Assembly: GCA_947165755.1 (NCBI GenBank)
Contig: CAMVBR010000006.1
Location: 1-33,816 of the forward strand
DNA length: 33,816 nt
Direction: 5' to 3'
From: an uncultured Clostridia bacterium
GTDB lineage: Bacteria > Bacillota > Clostridia > Oscillospirales > Acutalibacteraceae
The notes beneath the pieces were generated by a model. The model saw nothing but the letters and a program-made list of their open reading frames with translations, did not search any database and was not told the DNA's origin. Positions within the stretch are counted from its first letter, which is position 1, and the number at the start of each line of letters is the position of its first letter. Positions 7,551 through 14,978 of this stretch are shown here, piece by piece. The translations under genes were made by a program, and so were the position numbers.

Positions 7551-8855
7551 ATGGCGAACATTATTGTTGTCGGCGCCGGCCATGGCGGTCTGACTGCCGC
7601 CGCTCGTTTGGCTGCGGCAGGTCACTCTGTTACGGTTTTTGAGAAGAAAAACAGAAACGAGCTGGGGTATGATTGGCACGACAGGTTTTCTTTTTCCGTT
7701 TTAGCCAAAGCGCTCGATACTACCGAGGACGCCTTTTCACCGGAAATTTGGGAGTATCGCGGTGATTGCGCGTTTATAAGCCCCGCAAAAAGAAAAAACA
7801 TAGTCATTCGCTACGACATAGAAAGCAGGCAGAAGATCATGTGGCGAAAGCCTCTGATCAACATGCTGGTGGACCACGCGGAACAATGCGGCGTCCGTTT
7901 TGTTTTCGGGGTACCTGTTTTCGGCCCCGAGCTGGCGGGCAAATCCGTTACCGGCATTCACACAAAACACGGTGTTTATTCTGCCGATCTTGTAATAGAC
8001 GCCGCAGGTGTATTCTCTCCGATCCGCTCAAAACTCCCGAAATATTTTCACATTGAAAACGCCCCCAAGGATAACGACGTTTTCTACGCATACCGCGCGT
8101 ACTACAAAAAAACAGAGAATGTTTTACCGGAAGCGCCTTTTGAAGTATATTTGCGGCATAACGGCGAGAAGGGATTATCCTGGCTTTATACCGCGGAGGA
8201 TTACGTGGATATCCTGATCGGGCGTACAGAGCCTTTATCTGAAGAAAAGCTCGAAGAAACCGTTTCCGTGTTTCGTTTCGAGCATCCATGGTTCAACGAT
8301 CAGATCGTTCACGGCGGAAGCCATGGCATTATCCCCGTCAGACGCCCATTAACGCTTATGGTTGCAAACGGATATGCCGCCGTTGGCGACAGCGCATTTA
8401 TGACCACGCCGATGAATGGCATGGGCATCGATCTTTCTCTGCAGGCGGGCATGCTGCTGGCCGATACCGTGCTTCACGCCCCTTCGGATCATTTAACTGC
8501 GGACGTACTGTGGGAATACAACCGAGATTATCATCTGCTTTACGGTGGAGAAACCGCAAGGAACGAAGGGCTGAAAAACGCGCTGCTCTCTTTGTCTGCC
8601 CAAGGCGTTGATTTTCTGTTTGAGCAGGACGTGATCCAGGCAGCGGATCTATCCGGCGCAGGCAGAAATTTGAACCTTCCCGCGCTTCTCGGCAAATTCA
8701 CACGGGGCATGCATAAGCCGCCGTTCTTTTTCACGATCATCAACGGCTTGCGAAAGGGCAGCAAAGCCGCAGCGCTCTATCAATCGCCGCCCCCCGCATA
8801 CGATTTACAGGCTGTCATAAAATGGGATAAGGCCATCCGCGCCTGTGACATATAA
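7551..8855 (+). CDS. FAD-dependent oxidoreductase, geranylgeranyl reductase/FixC-like
   Basis: This is a 434-residue flavoprotein. It opens with the dinucleotide-binding motif VVGAGHGGLTAAARLAAAGH and an acidic strand end (VFEKK). A second FAD contact, AAVGDSAFMTTPMNGMGIDLSLQAG, lies in the C-terminal half; this GD plus glycine-rich arrangement is typical of the geranylgeranyl reductase/FixC and aromatic hydroxylase superfamily. The substrate cannot be named. I start it at the ATG at 7551 rather than the GTG at 7533, because AAAGGTGG lies seven bases upstream of the ATG and the GTG is inside that site. It stands alone, divergent from the aromatic operon and convergent with the next operon. 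Confidence 0.75.
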   Translation: MANIIVVGAGHGGLTAAARLAAAGHSVTVFEKKNRNELGYDWHDRFSFSVLAKALDTTEDAFSPEIWEYRGDCAFISPAKRKNIVIRYDIESRQKIMWRKPLINMLVDHAEQCGVRFVFGVPVFGPELAGKSVTGIHTKHGVYSADLVIDAAGVFSPIRSKLPKYFHIENAPKDNDVFYAYRAYYKKTENVLPEAPFEVYLRHNGEKGLSWLYTAEDYVDILIGRTEPLSEEKLEETVSVFRFEHPWFNDQIVHGGSHGIIPVRRPLTLMVANGYAAVGDSAFMTTPMNGMGIDLSLQAGMLLADTVLHAPSDHLTADVLWEYNRDYHLLYGGETARNEGLKNALLSLSAQGVDFLFEQDVIQAADLSGAGRNLNLPALLGKFTRGMHKPPFFFTIINGLRKGSKAAALYQSPPPAYDLQAVIKWDKAIRACDI

Positions 8856-8856
8856 G

Positions 8857-8942
8857 AAAAAGCACCTGAAGGGCGGCACAAATTAGTGATAAGCAAAGAA
8901 CCTGTATTATCCCTTATTTGCACCGCCCAAAGGGTGCTTTTT
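8857..8942. terminator. large two-way terminator hairpin between convergent genes
   Basis: AAAAAGCACC (8857-8866) pairs with GGTGCTTTTT (8933-8942). Inside, GGGCGG pairs with CCGCCC and CAAAT with ATTTG, separated by small symmetric internal loops. T runs follow on both strands, so it can end both the oxidoreductase transcript and the DNA glycosylase operon. At 86 bases it is much longer than the other terminators here, and it overlaps the stop codon of the glycosylase gene. Confidence 0.75.
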
Positions 8943-9417
8943 ACTTTAAGTGATCGCTCCAAATGCGAACAAGTCGGTCAAAAGAAACGCCGGCGTTTGC
9001 AGGCGAAGTAGACGGCAAACAAATCGCAGGCTTCCCCACAGCGGGCAACAAGTATTTATTGTAGTATTTTTCAGCGGTTTTCCCGTTTACAATAATCCTT
9101 TTGATCGGCGCGCGCTCCAGGATCCATGAAATATCGTTCGGCTGCACGTTTCTGATGGACGCATCGGAGCTTCCGTCAATATCACAGCTTGCGATCACAT
9201 CCCAAAGCGCTATTCTATGGGTCAGAAGAAACGCCTTCTTCTCTTCCGTATTCTTCAAAGGTTCAGCGTTGTAAATAACCGAAAGCATTCTCCAAAACCG
9301 GTTTTGCGGGTGCCCATAGAAAAATGCGGCTTCTCTGGATTTTACCGAAGGAAAACTGCCGAGAATCAGTATCTCGCTGTTATTATTAAATACGGGAGGA
9401 ATATTATGTTCAATCAT
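8941..9417 (-). CDS. DNA glycosylase of the uracil-DNA glycosylase superfamily (hypoxanthine/deoxyinosine type)
   Basis: A 158-residue protein with the superfamily pattern: an N-terminal LILGSFPSVKSREAAFFYG loop followed by HPQNRFWRML, the central IALWDVIASCD, and a C-terminal LPSTSPAN. This arrangement matches proteins annotated as DNA-deoxyinosine or mismatch-specific glycosylases, which remove deaminated bases in base-excision repair. The start ATG shares one base with the TGA of the fucosidase gene and has no clear ribosome binding site, suggesting translational coupling. It is the last gene of the Rex-box operon. The exact lesion specificity is inferred. Confidence 0.75.
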   Translation of the reverse strand: MIEHNIPPVFNNNSEILILGSFPSVKSREAAFFYGHPQNRFWRMLSVIYNAEPLKNTEEKKAFLLTHRIALWDVIASCDIDGSSDASIRNVQPNDISWILERAPIKRIIVNGKTAEKYYNKYLLPAVGKPAICLPSTSPANAGVSFDRLVRIWSDHLK

Positions 9418-10814
9418 CAGTTGATCTGCAAATGAGAAAGCTCAAAGAAATCACGGTATTTTGTAAAAATGAATTTCAGTTCTCTGCATTTTATCGGTTT
9501 GATATTGCAGATCCGCTTATATCCCACGGTAGTACCCTCATAAAGGGTTTTCCACTTTCCTTTTTCGTTCAGGTACAGGATTTCAAACGCTTCAATATGC
9601 TGACCGTTCGCAATATTCTCGGAAAGAACGATCTTATCAAACGGCTCGTCTTCTTTGAACCGAACATGCAGCACAGGCGTTCTGTCTTTTTCCTCCGGCC
9701 GCCAGAATGCGTTCATTGCCGTTGTTTTTATATTTTTCGCTATTGCGGGATCCTTTTCAGACGATGCCGAGATTTCGACGCGGTCATCAACAATATTGCC
9801 GGAGAACATAAGCTTGATATCTTTGCCGAATGCCGTAAGGATCTGTGTATCCACGTCGTCGATCACCCCGCGCTTATTCGGAGACAGACCGAGCATCAGG
9901 CAGGAATTATTACCTACGGAATTAAAATACAGCCCAAGCAGCTTATCTTTTGTTTTTACCGAATATTTGTCGTCCTCATCAAAGAACCAGTGCTTCCGGA
10001 TCGGCAAACTGACTTCACAGGGATACCAAATAAACTTTTCCTGCCCCTTGATCGCCTTCCGGCTGCCGATATCAAGCGCCATCATATCCCCTGCTTTTTT
10101 CGGCGCGGGCTCGGATGTACCGTCTTCATATACGCCGTAATAAGCGGGAACCGAACTCCATTCTTCGCTGCGGGTAACACCGTTTTCATTTCCGCTCCAA
10201 CGCACGTCAGGGCCCATAAAGGAAATCACGGCATTCGGGGCAAGGGTACGGATCGTTTGATAATACCGCCCCCAGTCATACTTCTGCACGCGTGTTTCAT
10301 TGCTGCCGCAGATGCCGTCGAGCCACACGCAGAAAACGTCGCCGTAGTTTGTAAGCAGCTCCGTCAGCAAATTACAGAAATAATCATCGTACGCAACGCC
10401 TGTTCCGTAAGTTTTCTCGTGCATATCCCAAGGGGAAACGTATATACCGAATTTCAAGCCGAACTTTCGGCAGGAATCGGCAACCATACGAACCAGGTCG
10501 CCCTCGCCGTCCATCCAATTGGAATTTTTCACGGAGTAATCCGTATGGGCAGTCGGCCATAAGCAAAAGCCGTCGTAATGCTTGCAGGTAAATACAAGAC
10601 CTCGCATGCCTGCGTTTACCGCCAGCTCGCACCAGCTGTCCGTATCCATATTTTCAGGCCAAAAAACAGAAGGCGATGTGTAACCACCGCCGAACTTTGC
10701 AGAAGTAAACACGGGAAGCCCGTAGCTTACAAGCGCATAGAATTCTGTTTTCTGCCATTCGATCTGCCGCGCAGAAGGTCTGGCGCTGTTTGCAAAACGA
10801 TAAGAATCATCCAT
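9417..10814 (-). CDS. alpha-L-fucosidase, glycoside hydrolase family 29
   Basis: A predicted exo-fucosidase of 465 residues. The GH29 core is recognisable from NMDTDSWCELAVNAGMRGLV, FTCKHYDGFCLWPT (substrate pocket) and CVWLDG, whose aspartate (about residue 166) is the expected nucleophile. The last 130 or so residues look like a discoidin-type beta-sandwich (FDKIVLSENIANGQHIEAFE). There is no signal peptide, so it should act on fucosides taken into the cell. The ORF track starts at a TTG at 10835; I prefer the ATG at 10814, which follows the TGA of the DUF1667 gene by one base, though neither start has a strong ribosome binding site. Its place behind a glycerol-3-phosphate dehydrogenase module is unexpected. 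Confidence 0.85.
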   Translation of the reverse strand: MDDSYRFANSARPSARQIEWQKTEFYALVSYGLPVFTSAKFGGGYTSPSVFWPENMDTDSWCELAVNAGMRGLVFTCKHYDGFCLWPTAHTDYSVKNSNWMDGEGDLVRMVADSCRKFGLKFGIYVSPWDMHEKTYGTGVAYDDYFCNLLTELLTNYGDVFCVWLDGICGSNETRVQKYDWGRYYQTIRTLAPNAVISFMGPDVRWSGNENGVTRSEEWSSVPAYYGVYEDGTSEPAPKKAGDMMALDIGSRKAIKGQEKFIWYPCEVSLPIRKHWFFDEDDKYSVKTKDKLLGLYFNSVGNNSCLMLGLSPNKRGVIDDVDTQILTAFGKDIKLMFSGNIVDDRVEISASSEKDPAIAKNIKTTAMNAFWRPEEKDRTPVLHVRFKEDEPFDKIVLSENIANGQHIEAFEILYLNEKGKWKTLYEGTTVGYKRICNIKPIKCRELKFIFTKYRDFFELSHLQIN

Positions 10815-10815
10815 A

Positions 10816-11169
10816 TCAGTCGTGATTTGTGGCAACGATATCCGCGCCGGTGCCGAGAATGTTCGGAATGATCACCTGACCGAGTTTCACAGGCGCTTCA
10901 ACGGTAACGGAATTGATCGCCTTCATGCAGTCAAAGATCATGCTTTTCGGGATCGGTTTGTTGGATTTGACCGGAACCACGGGATAGATCCCGCCGTTCA
11001 CTTTTACGCTGGTTGCGAGTGAACGTGTGGGATTCACAATTTCCGACCGGGCATAAGCATCGCCGCGCTTGCAGGTGTTTCCCGTAACAGAAAGTACCCC
11101 CGTTTCATCATATTCCACAGTGATCGCGCAGCCCAAGGGGCAGGCAACGCACGTAAGATCTCTTTTCAT
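10816..11169 (-). CDS. DUF1667 family protein with four conserved cysteines
   Basis: A 117-residue protein beginning with CVACPLGC and continuing to TGNTCKRG, giving four cysteines (7, 10, 14 and 33) that look like a metal or iron-sulfur site. DUF1667 proteins are commonly encoded directly after GlpA-like and pyridine nucleotide-disulfide oxidoreductase genes in anaerobic Firmicutes, as here, and probably form the third part of that enzyme. The start has GGAGG seven bases upstream, inside the end of the preceding gene. The precise role is unknown. Confidence 0.85.
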   Translation of the reverse strand: MKRDLTCVACPLGCAITVEYDETGVLSVTGNTCKRGDAYARSEIVNPTRSLATSVKVNGGIYPVVPVKSNKPIPKSMIFDCMKAINSVTVEAPVKLGQVIIPNILGTGADIVATNHD

Positions 11170-11171
11170 AT

Positions 11172-12428
11172 TTATTCCTCCACACGAACAGTAATCGAGC
11201 TGTTCTCATCCATCGCGGCAAGTACGTCCGCAGGGATCACAACGTTTTCCATCTCACCGGGAGCAAGCTTTACTTTCTTCTTAGAAGAAATCGTTTTTCC
11301 GTCGCATTCCAATACGACTCTTGCATTTTTGAAAATTCTGCCTACCCTGAAATACAGCTTCACGTCGTTGGGATTTTTCACGTTTACGCGCTGCGGAACA
11401 AGATACCGCACGCCGTTCCCCGTAACTGTGTTCACATATACCGTTTCCTTCGGCGCAGTACCTAAAATATATTCGGCGGCGCCCTGCCCGGCCAGCTGAG
11501 ACTCCAGCGTTACGTAGTCCACAAGATCATGCACGTGCAAAACGTTGCCGCAGGCGAATATGCCCTGATGGTCTGTTTGCCGCATTTCATCCACAACGGC
11601 GCCGTTCGTAACACGGTCTATCGCTATCCCTACGTTTTTTGTCAGCTCGTTCTCGGGAATCAAACCGACGGAAAGCATCAGCGTATCGCATTCTATATAT
11701 TCTTCCGTTCCCGGGATCGGCTGCAGCCGATCATCCACCTTTGCAATGGTAACGCCCTCCAGCCGCTGGGTACCGTGCGTCTCGATCACGGTCGTGGAAA
11801 GACGAAGCGGGATGCCGAAGTCATCCAAACACTGAACGATATTTCTTGTAAGGCCGCCGGAATAGGGCATGATCTCGCATACCACCTTCACCTCTGCGCC
11901 TTCCAGCGTCATACGCCGCGCCATGATCAGACCGATATCGCCGGACCCCAAAATCACAACCTTTTTGCCGGGCATATATCCGTCGAGATTCACGTATTTC
12001 TGCGCGGTACCGGCAGTCATAATACCCGATGCACGCGTACCGGCCATTTCCAATGCGCCGCGCGGGCGCTCGCGGCAGCCCATGGCAAGCACAACAGCCT
12101 TGGCCTGAATTTTCAGAAAACCGTCTATTTTATTAACAGCGGTCACCAGATTGCATTCGCTGATATCCAATACCATGGTATCGCATTTTACATCGATATC
12201 CGTTTTTTCAACTTCTACGATAAACCTGTCTGCATATTCGGGGCCGGAAAGCTCTTCGCCGAAATAGTGCAGACCGAAACCGGTATGAATACACTGCTCC
12301 AGAATACCGCCAAGCGTTTGCGCGCGCTCAAGAATGATTATCTTTTCCACGCCGCACTCTTTTGCTTTCAGCGCGGCTGCCATACCGGCCGGGCCGCCGC
12401 CTACAACGACAAGATCATAATTCAACAC
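11172..12428 (-). CDS. FAD/NAD(P)-dependent oxidoreductase, partner of the GlpA-like dehydrogenase
   Basis: A 418-residue flavoprotein. The FAD motif VVVGGGPAGMAAALKAKECG is at the N-terminus, a second nucleotide loop VVILGSGDIGLIMARR is in mid-protein, and GIFACGNVLHVHDLVD binds the FAD ribityl part. No CxxxxC redox disulfide is evident near the first motif, so it is not a classical disulfide reductase. The start is GTG at 12428 with GGAGG eight bases upstream. It lies 15 bases after the GlpA-like gene and two bases before DUF1667. The trio probably forms one complex passing electrons from glycerol-3-phosphate or a similar substrate. Confidence 0.85.
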   Translation of the reverse strand: MLNYDLVVVGGGPAGMAAALKAKECGVEKIIILERAQTLGGILEQCIHTGFGLHYFGEELSGPEYADRFIVEVEKTDIDVKCDTMVLDISECNLVTAVNKIDGFLKIQAKAVVLAMGCRERPRGALEMAGTRASGIMTAGTAQKYVNLDGYMPGKKVVILGSGDIGLIMARRMTLEGAEVKVVCEIMPYSGGLTRNIVQCLDDFGIPLRLSTTVIETHGTQRLEGVTIAKVDDRLQPIPGTEEYIECDTLMLSVGLIPENELTKNVGIAIDRVTNGAVVDEMRQTDHQGIFACGNVLHVHDLVDYVTLESQLAGQGAAEYILGTAPKETVYVNTVTGNGVRYLVPQRVNVKNPNDVKLYFRVGRIFKNARVVLECDGKTISSKKKVKLAPGEMENVVIPADVLAAMDENSSITVRVEE

Positions 12429-12443
12429 GTTCTGTTCCTCCGC

Positions 12444-13877
12444 TTATTTCGTTTTGTCAAACAGGATTCTGGAACCCTTACCGAATTTCGTGATCTCATT
12501 CATCTCCACGCCGAGCTCTCTGGCGAGGATCTCAACCACCTTTGAACCGCAGAAACCGCCCTGGCATCTGCCCATTCCGGCGCGCGTACGGCGTTTTACG
12601 CCGTCCACGTCCCTTGCGCCACCCGGAGCTCTGATCGCATCAACGATCTCCCCCTCTGTGATGGTTTCACAACGGCATATAATACGGCCATAGGCGGGGT
12701 TACGCGCAATTGCTGCGGCCCTTTCCTCATCCGTTGCGTTACGGAAATGGAAAATACCTTCCCGTTTACCGTTGAAGCTTTCATTTGCTTCAAGATCGTC
12801 AAAAGCGTTTGTTACGAGATAAGAGAGATATTTCGCTATGGCAGGGGCAGAGGAAAGCCCGGGGGATTCAATGCCGGCGGCATTGATGAATTTCTCGTTG
12901 ATTTTACTCGGGCCAAGCACAAAATCTTGAGAGGTATCGTGCGCGCGCAGACCGCAGAAGGATGTGATTGCGTTTCTTGTGGAAACAAGCTTACAGCTTT
13001 TTGTTGCAAGCGTTTTCACTGCTTTCAAACCATCCAGGGTTGTTGCGGTGTTATCGCGATCCTCAGTTTCGGCAGCGGTCGGACCGATCAACAGGTTGCC
13101 GTCTACGGTCGGCGTGACCAAAACACCCTTACCAAGCTCGGTAGGGCACTGAAAAACGGTATGCGACACAAGATTACCTACCGCTTTATCCAACACGAAA
13201 TACTCGCCGCTGCGCACTTTGATATGTACGCTGTCGTCCCCGATCATGCGGGCGATCTCATCCGAATGCGTGCCTGCAGCATTGATCACATAGGAAGAAA
13301 CGATCTCCCCCTGGGTTGTGGAAAGATGGAATACCCCATCCGAGCAATCAATACCGGTCACCGCGCAGTTTCTGATAAGCTCTACGCCGTTTGCAACGGC
13401 ATTTTCTGCGGCTGCGATCGTAAGCTCGTACGGGCATACGATACCTGCGCTTTTTGCCAGCAGCGCGCCGCACGCCTCTTCCGCGATATTCGGCTCGATC
13501 GCAAGAAGCTGCTCCCGATCCAGAAGCTCCATATCCGGAACCCCGTTTTTGATGCCTCTTTCATAAAGCTCTTTCAGGGTTTTAATTTCATCTTCGCAAA
13601 AAGCAACGACCAACGAACCGTTATTTTTATAAGGTACGTCCAGTTCCTCGCAGAATTCTTTCATGATCGCGGCGCCTTTTACGTTGAAGTTTGCCTTCAA
13701 CGTTCCGGGAACAGCGTCAAAACCTGCATGCACAATGCCGCTGTTTGCTTTTGAAGCTCCCATAGCGACGTCGTTCTCAGCCTCAAGAAGAACCGTACGA
13801 AGTTTATACCTTGATAATTCTCTCGCCGTCAAAGCGCCGATCACACCGGCGCCGATAATAGCAACATCATAAATCAT
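12444..13877 (-). CDS. glpA: FAD-dependent glycerol-3-phosphate dehydrogenase, anaerobic GlpA type
   Basis: A 477-residue protein. It starts with VAIIGAGVIGALTARELSRY (FAD binding) and has the dehydrogenase motif ASKANSGIVHAGFD. The C-terminus carries a BFD-like [2Fe-2S] domain with CRCETITEGEIVDA followed by GMGRCQGGFC. That order matches anaerobic GlpA, which oxidises glycerol-3-phosphate to dihydroxyacetone phosphate. The assignment as glycerol-3-phosphate dehydrogenase rather than another hydroxyacid oxidase is family inference. The ribosome binding site (GGGAG) is unusually far from the ATG, about 12 bases. It is the first gene of a five-gene operon behind a promoter and a Rex-like box. 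Confidence 0.8.
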   Translation of the reverse strand: MIYDVAIIGAGVIGALTARELSRYKLRTVLLEAENDVAMGASKANSGIVHAGFDAVPGTLKANFNVKGAAIMKEFCEELDVPYKNNGSLVVAFCEDEIKTLKELYERGIKNGVPDMELLDREQLLAIEPNIAEEACGALLAKSAGIVCPYELTIAAAENAVANGVELIRNCAVTGIDCSDGVFHLSTTQGEIVSSYVINAAGTHSDEIARMIGDDSVHIKVRSGEYFVLDKAVGNLVSHTVFQCPTELGKGVLVTPTVDGNLLIGPTAAETEDRDNTATTLDGLKAVKTLATKSCKLVSTRNAITSFCGLRAHDTSQDFVLGPSKINEKFINAAGIESPGLSSAPAIAKYLSYLVTNAFDDLEANESFNGKREGIFHFRNATDEERAAAIARNPAYGRIICRCETITEGEIVDAIRAPGGARDVDGVKRRTRAGMGRCQGGFCGSKVVEILARELGVEMNEITKFGKGSRILFDKTK

Positions 13878-13926
13878 TTTGATTCAACATCTCCCAGCGG
13901 TACAAAAAATAGATTTTTGCCAATCA

Positions 13927-13955
13927 ATTATACTATACGCAATCATAAAATTCAA
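13927..13955 (-). promoter_or_regulatory. promoter of the glpA-like operon
   Basis: The minus strand reads TTGAAT, 17 bases, TATAAT. The predicted start is near 13920, about 43 bases before the glpA-like ATG. The Rex-like palindrome sits three bases upstream of the -35 element. Confidence 0.75.
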
Positions 13956-13958
13956 CTG

Positions 13959-13976
13959 TCGTTAATATATTAACAA
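13959..13976. promoter_or_regulatory. candidate Rex (NADH/NAD+ sensor) binding site
   Basis: TCGTTAATATATTAACAA matches the clostridial Rex consensus TTGTTAA-N4-TTAACAA at 13 of 14 defined positions. The core GTTAATATATTAAC is a perfect palindrome. It abuts the -35 element of a flavoprotein dehydrogenase operon, a plausible target for redox repression. No rex gene is in the window. Confidence 0.6.
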
Positions 13977-13990
13977 CGATTTTAAGGTAT

Positions 13991-14027
13991 GAAAAAAAAT
14001 ATCCGCCCTTAAGGCGGATATTTTTTA
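13991..14027. terminator. two-way intrinsic terminator
   Basis: ATATCCGCC pairs with GGCGGATAT around a five-base loop, with a T run after the stem on the plus strand and a run of eight Ts on the minus strand. It lies just after the 51-codon gene and separates it from the glpA-like operon. Confidence 0.85.
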
Positions 14028-14032
14028 AACAA

Positions 14033-14188
14033 TTATTCTGTGGGTTCTTCTACGGCTGCTTCGGTAGGATCTTCAGAAGTGGTTTCTTCTTCAAGAGCGG
14101 TTCCGAGATAATCAAAAATTGCCTGCCAAATCATGATCTTTGCAAAAGGCTTCATGATTTTAAGAAGCATCTTAATAATCCATCCCAT
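14033..14188 (-). CDS. 51-residue small protein, unrecognised family
   Basis: Too short for the ORF track, but it has every mark of a real gene: GGAGG eight bases before the ATG, a promoter upstream at 14223-14251 and a terminator right after. The N-terminal half is hydrophobic and basic with aromatic residues (MGWIIKMLLKIMKPFAKIMI) and looks like an amphipathic or membrane-surface helix. The C-terminal half is highly acidic (EEETTSEDPTEAAVEEPTE). I do not recognise a family; a membrane-associated small protein is a guess. Confidence 0.65.
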   Translation of the reverse strand: MGWIIKMLLKIMKPFAKIMIWQAIFDYLGTALEEETTSEDPTEAAVEEPTE

Positions 14189-14222
14189 AATAATAACCTC
14201 CAATAATAATGATTTCAGTTAA

Positions 14223-14251
14223 TTTATACCACAGTTTACACAAAAAATCAA
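14223..14251 (-). promoter_or_regulatory. promoter of the 51-codon gene
   Basis: The minus strand reads TTGATT, 17 bases, TATAAA, in the gap after the cyclophilin gene. It supports independent expression of the small gene. Confidence 0.6.
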
Positions 14252-14255
14252 TAGA

Positions 14256-14978
14256 CTAAAACAATTTTTTTGAATGTTTTTCAAATGATTCCGGTATGGT
14301 TTCGGGTTCAGGGTAATCCACACCGTGTGTATCTACACGAACGTAGGCCATCACCTGATCTGTTATGGGACGGTCGTATGCGTCGGTTTGCGTATTGCCG
14401 ATACGGTTTACTACGTCCATTCCGTCGATTACTTTTCCGAACGCCGCGTAGTCGCCATCGAGATAAGCCGGCGCGGCAGTACAGATAAAGAACTGCGAAC
14501 CCGCAGTATTATACGCGGCAGCGGGATTAAAACGGTTCCCCTGCCGCGCCATGGAAACAACGCCCTCCGTATGAGATAACGTATTATTATTGTAGCCGTT
14601 ATTGGAAAACTCACCCACGATCTGATATCCGGGGCCGCCGGTACCGTTCCCGAGAGGGTCGCCGGTCTGGATCATGAAGTTTTCGATCACGCGGTGGAAA
14701 ATAATGCCGTCATAAAAACCTTTATTTGCCAAAGAGATAAAATTATTCACGGTATTTTCGGCAATTTCCGGGTACAGCTCAAAAGCGATCACACCGCCGT
14801 CCTTTGTTACAATTACGGCCATAGGATGCTCATTATTCTTGAATTTCTCTATTTCGGCATTATAAAGCTCTTCAAAATTCACAGTTTTCGACTCCTTTTT
14901 ATTACAAGAACTGAATAGGCACATGGAAATTACGGCAACCAAAACAAAAGAAATTGCCGTAGAAATTATTTTACGCAT
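14256..14978 (-). CDS. cyclophilin-type peptidyl-prolyl cis-trans isomerase, probable lipoprotein
   Basis: A 240-residue protein with an N-terminal signal ([19 protein letters not shown]) ending in FSSCNKK, a plausible lipobox with the cysteine at about residue 25. It would therefore be anchored outside the membrane and help fold exported proteins. The cyclophilin domain is intact: [17 protein letters not shown] (catalytic arginine), NTAGSQFFI and [17 protein letters not shown]. Its start overlaps the end of ftsH by eight bases, and it is the last gene of the housekeeping run. Confidence 0.9.
   Translation of the reverse strand: MRKIISTAISFVLVAVISMCLFSSCNKKESKTVNFEELYNAEIEKFKNNEHPMAVIVTKDGGVIAFELYPEIAENTVNNFISLANKGFYDGIIFHRVIENFMIQTGDPLGNGTGGPGYQIVGEFSNNGYNNNTLSHTEGVVSMARQGNRFNPAAAYNTAGSQFFICTAAPAYLDGDYAAFGKVIDGMDVVNRIGNTQTDAYDRPITDQVMAYVRVDTHGVDYPEPETIPESFEKHSKKLF

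Noticed and set aside
9432-10562. 376-residue plus-strand ORF
   Set aside because: It lies antisense to the GH29 fucosidase, has no family features and shows no ribosome binding site or promoter; it is a shadow of codon usage.
11529-13754. Long plus-strand ORFs (338 and 335 residues) opposite the flavoprotein genes
   Set aside because: They are antisense to two clear flavoproteins and read as His- and Cys-rich random sequence with no recognisable motif.
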